DNA of 8,012 bases from Actinomycetota bacterium (GTDB lineage Bacteria; Actinomycetota; Thermoleophilia; Gaiellales; Gaiellaceae), in the NCBI GenBank assembly GCA_013812265.1, contig JACCTQ010000332.1, forward strand, positions 1-8,012, read 5' to 3'. Positions 5,901 to 8,012 of this stretch are shown here, one piece after another; position 1 is the first letter of the stretch, and each line of letters starts with the position of its first letter. The position numbers and the translations under genes are program-made. The notes beneath the pieces were generated by a model, which was given only the letters and a program-made list of their open reading frames with translations, did not search any database and was not told the origin of the DNA.

Positions 5901-7359
5901 CGAGCTGTATGCGTGAGAGCTCGGCGAAGGGGTATGCCCCGCGGACGAGGCGGTGCAGCTCGTCGACCGCGATCTCTTCGTCGGCAGCGATGGCGACGAT
6001 CTGCTGGGCGAGCACGTCGAGCGGATTTGTCGGAATCGTCGTCTCCTCGATAGCCCCCTCCTGCATCCGCTTCGCTACGACCGCGGCCTCGAGCAGGTCG
6101 GCGCGGAACTTCGGGAAGATGCGACCCTTCGAGACAGCTCCCAGCTCGTGGCCCGCGCGTCCGATGCGCTGCAGGCCGCGGGCGACGGACTTCGGCGACT
6201 CGACCTGGATGACGAGGTCGACTGCACCCATGTCGATGCCGAGCTCGAGCGAGGAGGTCGCGACGAGGCAGGGGATCTCGCCCCGCTTCAGGAGCTCCTC
6301 GACTTCGGTCCTCTGTTCACGCGCAAGGGAGCCATGATGCGCGCGGGCGATCTCCCGGCCCGGTGGCTCGTCCGCCTGCCCGTCGGCCGCGAGCTCGTTC
6401 AGCCGTAGCGCGAGCCGCTCCGCCAGGCGGCGGTTGTTGACGAACACGATCGTCGAGCGATGCTCGCGCACGAGCCTCAGGATCTCGGGGTAGATGGAGG
6501 GCCAGATCGAGCTTCCGCCTTCACCACCGGTGCCGGGGAGCGGGGCGATCTGGTCTATGTCGGGCGGCACGTCGGCCTCGGCCGCCTCCAGTGTGCCGGC
6601 AGGTCCCGGGGGAACCTCCCGGTTCACCCCCTCCACCGGTCCGCTGTCGCGGACGAGCCGGTGGCCGGCTTCCCGCATGTCTTCGAGGGGCACCACCACC
6701 CGCAAGTCGAGCTCCTTTGCCCGGCCCGCGTCCACAATCTCGATCGGCCGGCCGCCCGCGACGAAGCGCCCGATCTCCTCGAGCGGCCTCTGCGTGGCCG
6801 ACAGGCCGATCCGCTGCGCCGGCTCTTCCGTCAACCTGTCCAGGCGCTCGACGGAGAGGGCGAGATGCGCACCTCGCTTGGTGCCGGCGACCGCGTGCAC
6901 CTCGTCCAGGATCAGCGTCCGGACGCCCACGAGCATCTCGCGCGCGCGAGATGTCAAGAGCAGGAACAGCGATTCCGGCGTGGTGATGAGGATGTCGGGC
7001 GGGTCCTTGAGCATCGCCACGCGTTCCCTCTGCAGCGTGTCGCCTGTGCGAACGGCGACCCGCAGGCTGCTGCGCAGGCCGGCGAGTGGCCCGCGCAAGT
7101 TGCGTTCGATGTCGTAATTCAGAGCCTTGAGCGGGGAGACGTAGAGCAGGCGAAGACCTTCACCCGGCGTCGGGCTCAACCGGTCGATGCCGTACAGGAA
7201 CGCCGCGAGCGTCTTTCCCGAGCCCGTGGGGGCCTGGATGAGCGTATGGCCACCGCTTGCGATGGCGGGCCATCCGAGCGCCTGCGCCGGCGTGGGCGCG
7301 TCAAAGGCGCGTTCGAACCACCGGCGGGTGGCGGGACTGAACGGGGCCAGCGGGTCCAC
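2959..7359 (-). CDS. lhr: Lhr-family ATP-dependent DNA helicase, full-length (core plus C-terminal domain)
   Basis: This is a superfamily-2 helicase of 1466 residues from GTG 7359. Mycobacterial Lhr, about 1500 residues, is a 3'-to-5' ssDNA translocase that unwinds RNA:DNA hybrids and is linked to DNA-damage responses. Visible motifs: Walker A APTGSGKT (43-50), PLKAL (76-80), TPES (127-130), DEVH (152-155), SAT (187-189), VATSSLELGIDMG (366-378) and QRIGRAGH (397-404). A winged-helix region (about 430-505) follows. Then comes the Lhr beta-barrel signature GTIPDRG, RVGELDEEMVYEARAG, PFWKGEGVGRPYELG (about 533-613). The remainder, to GFLAGPRRAVLRP, is the Lhr C-terminal domain with winged helices; in the E. 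coli protein this part has been reported to carry uracil-DNA glycosylase activity. A 50-residue Pro/Gly-rich linker (about 236-286) joins the two RecA domains. GTG 7359 is preferred to ATG 7434: the extra 25 residues lack homology and would overlap the upstream gene, and TACCCT sits 7 nt before the GTG. Confidence 0.96.
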   Translation of the reverse strand: MDPLAPFSPATRRWFERAFDAPTPAQALGWPAIASGGHTLIQAPTGSGKTLAAFLYGIDRLSPTPGEGLRLLYVSPLKALNYDIERNLRGPLAGLRSSLRVAVRTGDTLQRERVAMLKDPPDILITTPESLFLLLTSRAREMLVGVRTLILDEVHAVAGTKRGAHLALSVERLDRLTEEPAQRIGLSATQRPLEEIGRFVAGGRPIEIVDAGRAKELDLRVVVPLEDMREAGHRLVRDSGPVEGVNREVPPGPAGTLEAAEADVPPDIDQIAPLPGTGGEGGSSIWPSIYPEILRLVREHRSTIVFVNNRRLAERLALRLNELAADGQADEPPGREIARAHHGSLAREQRTEVEELLKRGEIPCLVATSSLELGIDMGAVDLVIQVESPKSVARGLQRIGRAGHELGAVSKGRIFPKFRADLLEAAVVAKRMQEGAIEETTIPTNPLDVLAQQIVAIAADEEIAVDELHRLVRGAYPFAELSRIQLENVLDMLAGRYPSDEFAELRPRIVWNRTGGVLRARGGARRLAVTNAGTIPDRGLFGVHLVDGGGRVGELDEEMVYEARAGQTFLLGASSWRIEEITRDRVLVSPAPGVPGAVPFWKGEGVGRPYELGAAIGQASRELVSLSEQKALARLTGEHALDDRAAANLLMFLHEQVAATGVVPSDRTIVLERFRDEIGDWRLCILTPFGGRVHAPWAMALAARLRESLGLEVSSLWSDDGIALHLPDADAPPPTSDVMIQPDEVEELVVQEVGQSALFGARFRENAARALLIPRRRPGQRTPLWQQRLKAQGLLQVARRYGSFPIILETYRECLQDVFDLPALQTILRGLQTRELDLVDVETPSASPYSASLLFDYVATYMYEDDTPPAERRAQALALDRDLLRELLGQEELRELIDPDALEDLERQLRGEPQTADQLHDVLLRRGDLRPGEFAETLARPLLAERRAVLVRVAGEERLIAAEDAGRYRDAVGTMPPGGLPDAFLESSEQPLSSLLARFARGRGPFTTREAGERFGLEPARAEAELAVLERADRLVRGELRPGGSEREWCDPDVLRRLRRASLAALRKEVEPADQAALGRFLPGWHGIDRRASLREAIVPLQALPLPVSLWESEVLPRRVPGYHPAQLDQLCASGELVWVGAGLDRVSVLFREDASLLGAPSGAPKSDSQAANAMREALGRSALFWHDLIEETHLEGDEALVALWELVWAGEVTNDAWTPLRAGRRYGVPKPERRQRRFSRQRSQVATATQGRWSPTERLFSGAAPDRRALAELLLERQGIVTRDGVRAEGIPGGYGAVYGEFRALETLGLCRRGYFVEGLGGAQFAPGGAVERLRELRRRDDGDDREALVLAAADPAQPYGAALAWPKRAGARAARVAGAHVVLLGGEATLFVERGGRSLVPLREPEEEWLRAALSALVAHMRRVGGKRLAVERFDGVPVVETDAMPLLVESGFLAGPRRAVLRP

Positions 7360-7366
7360 CCCGTCA

Positions 7367-7372
7367 AGGGTA
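7367..7372 (-). promoter_or_regulatory. candidate -10 box for lhr (leaderless arrangement)
   Basis: Minus-strand TACCCT is followed by 7 nt (TGACGGG) and then GTG 7359. This is the spacing expected if transcription begins at the start codon, and it supports the GTG as the true start. No -35 is obvious. The small gene upstream ends at 7400, so lhr could also be read from that gene's promoter. Confidence 0.4.
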
Positions 7373-7374
7373 CT

Positions 7375-7408
7375 CCGCGGCCCGCGGCTGGCAGGCTGGT
7401 CAGACCAG
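7375..7408 (-). terminator. dyad symmetries at the end of the small membrane-protein gene
   Basis: CTGGT (7396-7400) pairs with ACCAG (7404-7408) around CAG and straddles the TGA stop. CCGCGG at 7375-7380 and again at 7382-7387, one base apart, can pair with each other. No T-run follows, so termination before lhr is uncertain, and these may only attenuate read-through. Confidence 0.25.
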
Positions 7409-7591
7409 GAAATAGAGGAGCAGCGCCAGCGCAAGGACGACCGCTACGACGGCGCCGACAGCCAGCGTCACCCCGGTGAGCGCGATCCAGGGCGTGCGCT
7501 CGCTGCGGCCCCGCTCCGCCTCGCGGGCGAGCTCCTTGGGCTTCTCGACCGCGGCCTCGACGACGTTGTGCGAGTTGTCGGAGTCGGTCAT
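7400..7591 (-). CDS. 63-residue single-pass membrane protein of unknown function
   Basis: This short protein has a polar N-terminal half (MTDSDNSHNVVEAAVEKPKE to about residue 33, with a charged helix AREAERGRSER). A single hydrophobic segment follows (about 36-62: WIALTGVTLAVGAVVAVV and on to LLLYFLV) and runs to the very end. The topology is that of a C-terminally anchored protein with its soluble tail probably in the cytoplasm. No family is recognised. It lies 40 bp upstream of lhr on the same strand and 66 bp from the divergent HhH-GPD gene. The clean amphipathic/hydrophobic division supports a real gene despite its size. A weak TAAGAG box lies 6 nt before the ATG. Any connection to DNA repair is unproven. 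Confidence 0.72.
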   Translation of the reverse strand: MTDSDNSHNVVEAAVEKPKELAREAERGRSERTPWIALTGVTLAVGAVVAVVLALALLLYFLV

Positions 7592-7644
7592 ACTGCGCTC
7601 TTACCCGGGCTCGCGGAGTCCGAACCTCGCCGAGCCGGACCATC

Positions 7645-7650
7645 TAGCAT
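7645..7650 (+). promoter_or_regulatory. candidate -10 box of the HhH-GPD gene
   Basis: TAGCAT fits TANNNT and is followed by 7 nt (CGCGCCG) and then ATG 7658, the same geometry as the boxes before vapB and lhr. A leaderless transcript is likely. No -35 is clear. It lies in the 66-bp divergent gap shared with the small membrane-protein gene. Confidence 0.45.
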
Positions 7651-7657
7651 CGCGCCG

Positions 7658-8012
7658 ATGGCACCTGAGCGCCTGCACTTCACCGGTCACGCCGAGGCCG
7701 ACGAGCTCTTGGCGCGAGAGCCGCTCGCGCTGCTGATCGGCTTCGTCCTCGACCAGCAGGTGACCGTGCAGAAGGCCTTTTCCTCGCCGCTCGAGCTCGA
7801 GCGGCGGGTTGGCTCGCTCGATGCGGCGGCGATCGCAGGTATGCAAGCCGACGCACTGGAGCGCGCTTTCCGGGAGAAGCCCGCGCTCCACCGCTATCCG
7901 GGCGTGATGGCCCGACGGACGCAGGAGCTCTGCGCCTTCGTCACGAGCGAGCATGGTGGGAGAGCCGAGCGTGTGTGGACGAAGGCCGAGGACGGTCGAG
8001 ATCTGGAGCGTC
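7658..8012 (+). CDS. HhH-GPD-type base-excision repair family protein (uncharacterised actinobacterial type), C-terminus cut by window edge
   Basis: The frame is open for 118 codons from ATG 7658 to the window end. It starts MAPERLHFTGHAEADELLAR and continues EPLALLIGFVLDQQVTVQKA, FSSPLELERRVG, LDAAAIAG, EKPALHRYPGVMARRTQELC and ERVWTKAEDGRDLER. This matches the N-terminal half of the uncharacterised HhH-GPD family seen mainly in actinobacteria (as I recall, modelled as TIGR03252). The DQQV segment corresponds to the helix in which HhH-GPD glycosylases typically have a SQQ-like sequence. The helix-hairpin-helix itself and any catalytic Asp should lie beyond the edge. Members are about 190-200 residues, so roughly 60% is present. 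The likely role is DNA-base excision or lesion recognition, but the substrate is unknown for this family. Confidence 0.88.
   Translation, partial: MAPERLHFTGHAEADELLAREPLALLIGFVLDQQVTVQKAFSSPLELERRVGSLDAAAIAGMQADALERAFREKPALHRYPGVMARRTQELCAFVTSEHGGRAERVWTKAEDGRDLER

Noticed and set aside
6934..6953. 20-bp perfect palindrome, arms CATCTCGCGC and GCGCGAGATG
   Set aside because: It lies within lhr codons for TSRAREML, and half of it is a CG alternation that is easily self-complementary. It is probably a by-product of GC-rich codon choice.
7360..7434. ATG 7434 as the lhr start
   Set aside because: It adds 25 residues without helicase homology and overlaps the upstream small gene. GTG 7359 with TACCCT 7 nt before it fits better.
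6460..7479. 339-codon open frame on the plus strand, and another of 306 codons at 3778-4698
   Set aside because: Both are antisense to the strongly supported lhr frame and their translations show no recognisable domain. Long open frames on the opposite strand are expected in GC-rich coding DNA.
7601..7954. 117-codon minus-strand frame at the right end
   Set aside because: It is antisense to the HhH-GPD gene, which matches a known family along its visible length, and shows no domain of its own.
1..8012. CRISPR arrays, tRNA or rRNA genes, insertion sequences, prophage genes
   Set aside because: I saw no regularly spaced repeats, no tRNA-like cloverleaf, no rRNA sequence and no transposase or integrase motifs. 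The only accessory-type module is vapBC.

Overview
The window is GC-rich, densely coding bacterial DNA. It most likely comes from an actinomycete-type genome (Actinomycetota, perhaps a deep-branching class). This rests on the base composition, an actinobacterial-type HhH-GPD protein at the right edge, a full-length bacterial Lhr helicase with a Nei-type glycosylase nearby, and several start codons preceded at about 7 nt by a TANNNT box, as in leaderless transcripts. The taxon is an inference.

Layout from left to right. (1) A minus-strand Nei/Fpg-family DNA glycosylase starts at 699 and runs off the left edge inside its zinc finger. (2) A 227-bp divergent intergenic region holds a 28-bp perfect palindrome and a related 17-nt palindrome. 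It also holds a three-unit 11-bp direct-repeat array resembling a CarH operator, and a 17-bp tandem duplication that contains two ATG codons. (3) A plus-strand, translationally coupled pair follows: a CarH/LitR-like MerR-B12 photoreceptor repressor with the complete Wx9EH and ExHxxG signatures, then an unrecognised small membrane protein. (4) A minus-strand VapBC-type toxin-antitoxin pair comes next, with a palindrome over its presumed -10. (5) A 1466-residue Lhr helicase fills about 4.4 kb on the minus strand. (6) A 63-residue single-pass membrane protein lies just upstream of lhr on the same strand. (7) A divergently transcribed HhH-GPD family protein is cut by the right edge.

The outer genes (Nei glycosylase, Lhr, HhH-GPD protein) form a DNA-repair neighbourhood. 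lhr and a nei gene are adjacent in mycobacteria (recalled, not checked). Here they lie on the same strand but are separated by a light/B12-sensing regulatory pair and a toxin-antitoxin module.

The most interesting element is the carH-like locus. The sensor has the key cobalamin-photoreceptor residues, its own promoter carries a family-type operator, its start region has been duplicated to create a six-codon leader ORF, and its only apparent co-transcribed partner is an undescribed membrane protein. No carotenoid genes are visible.
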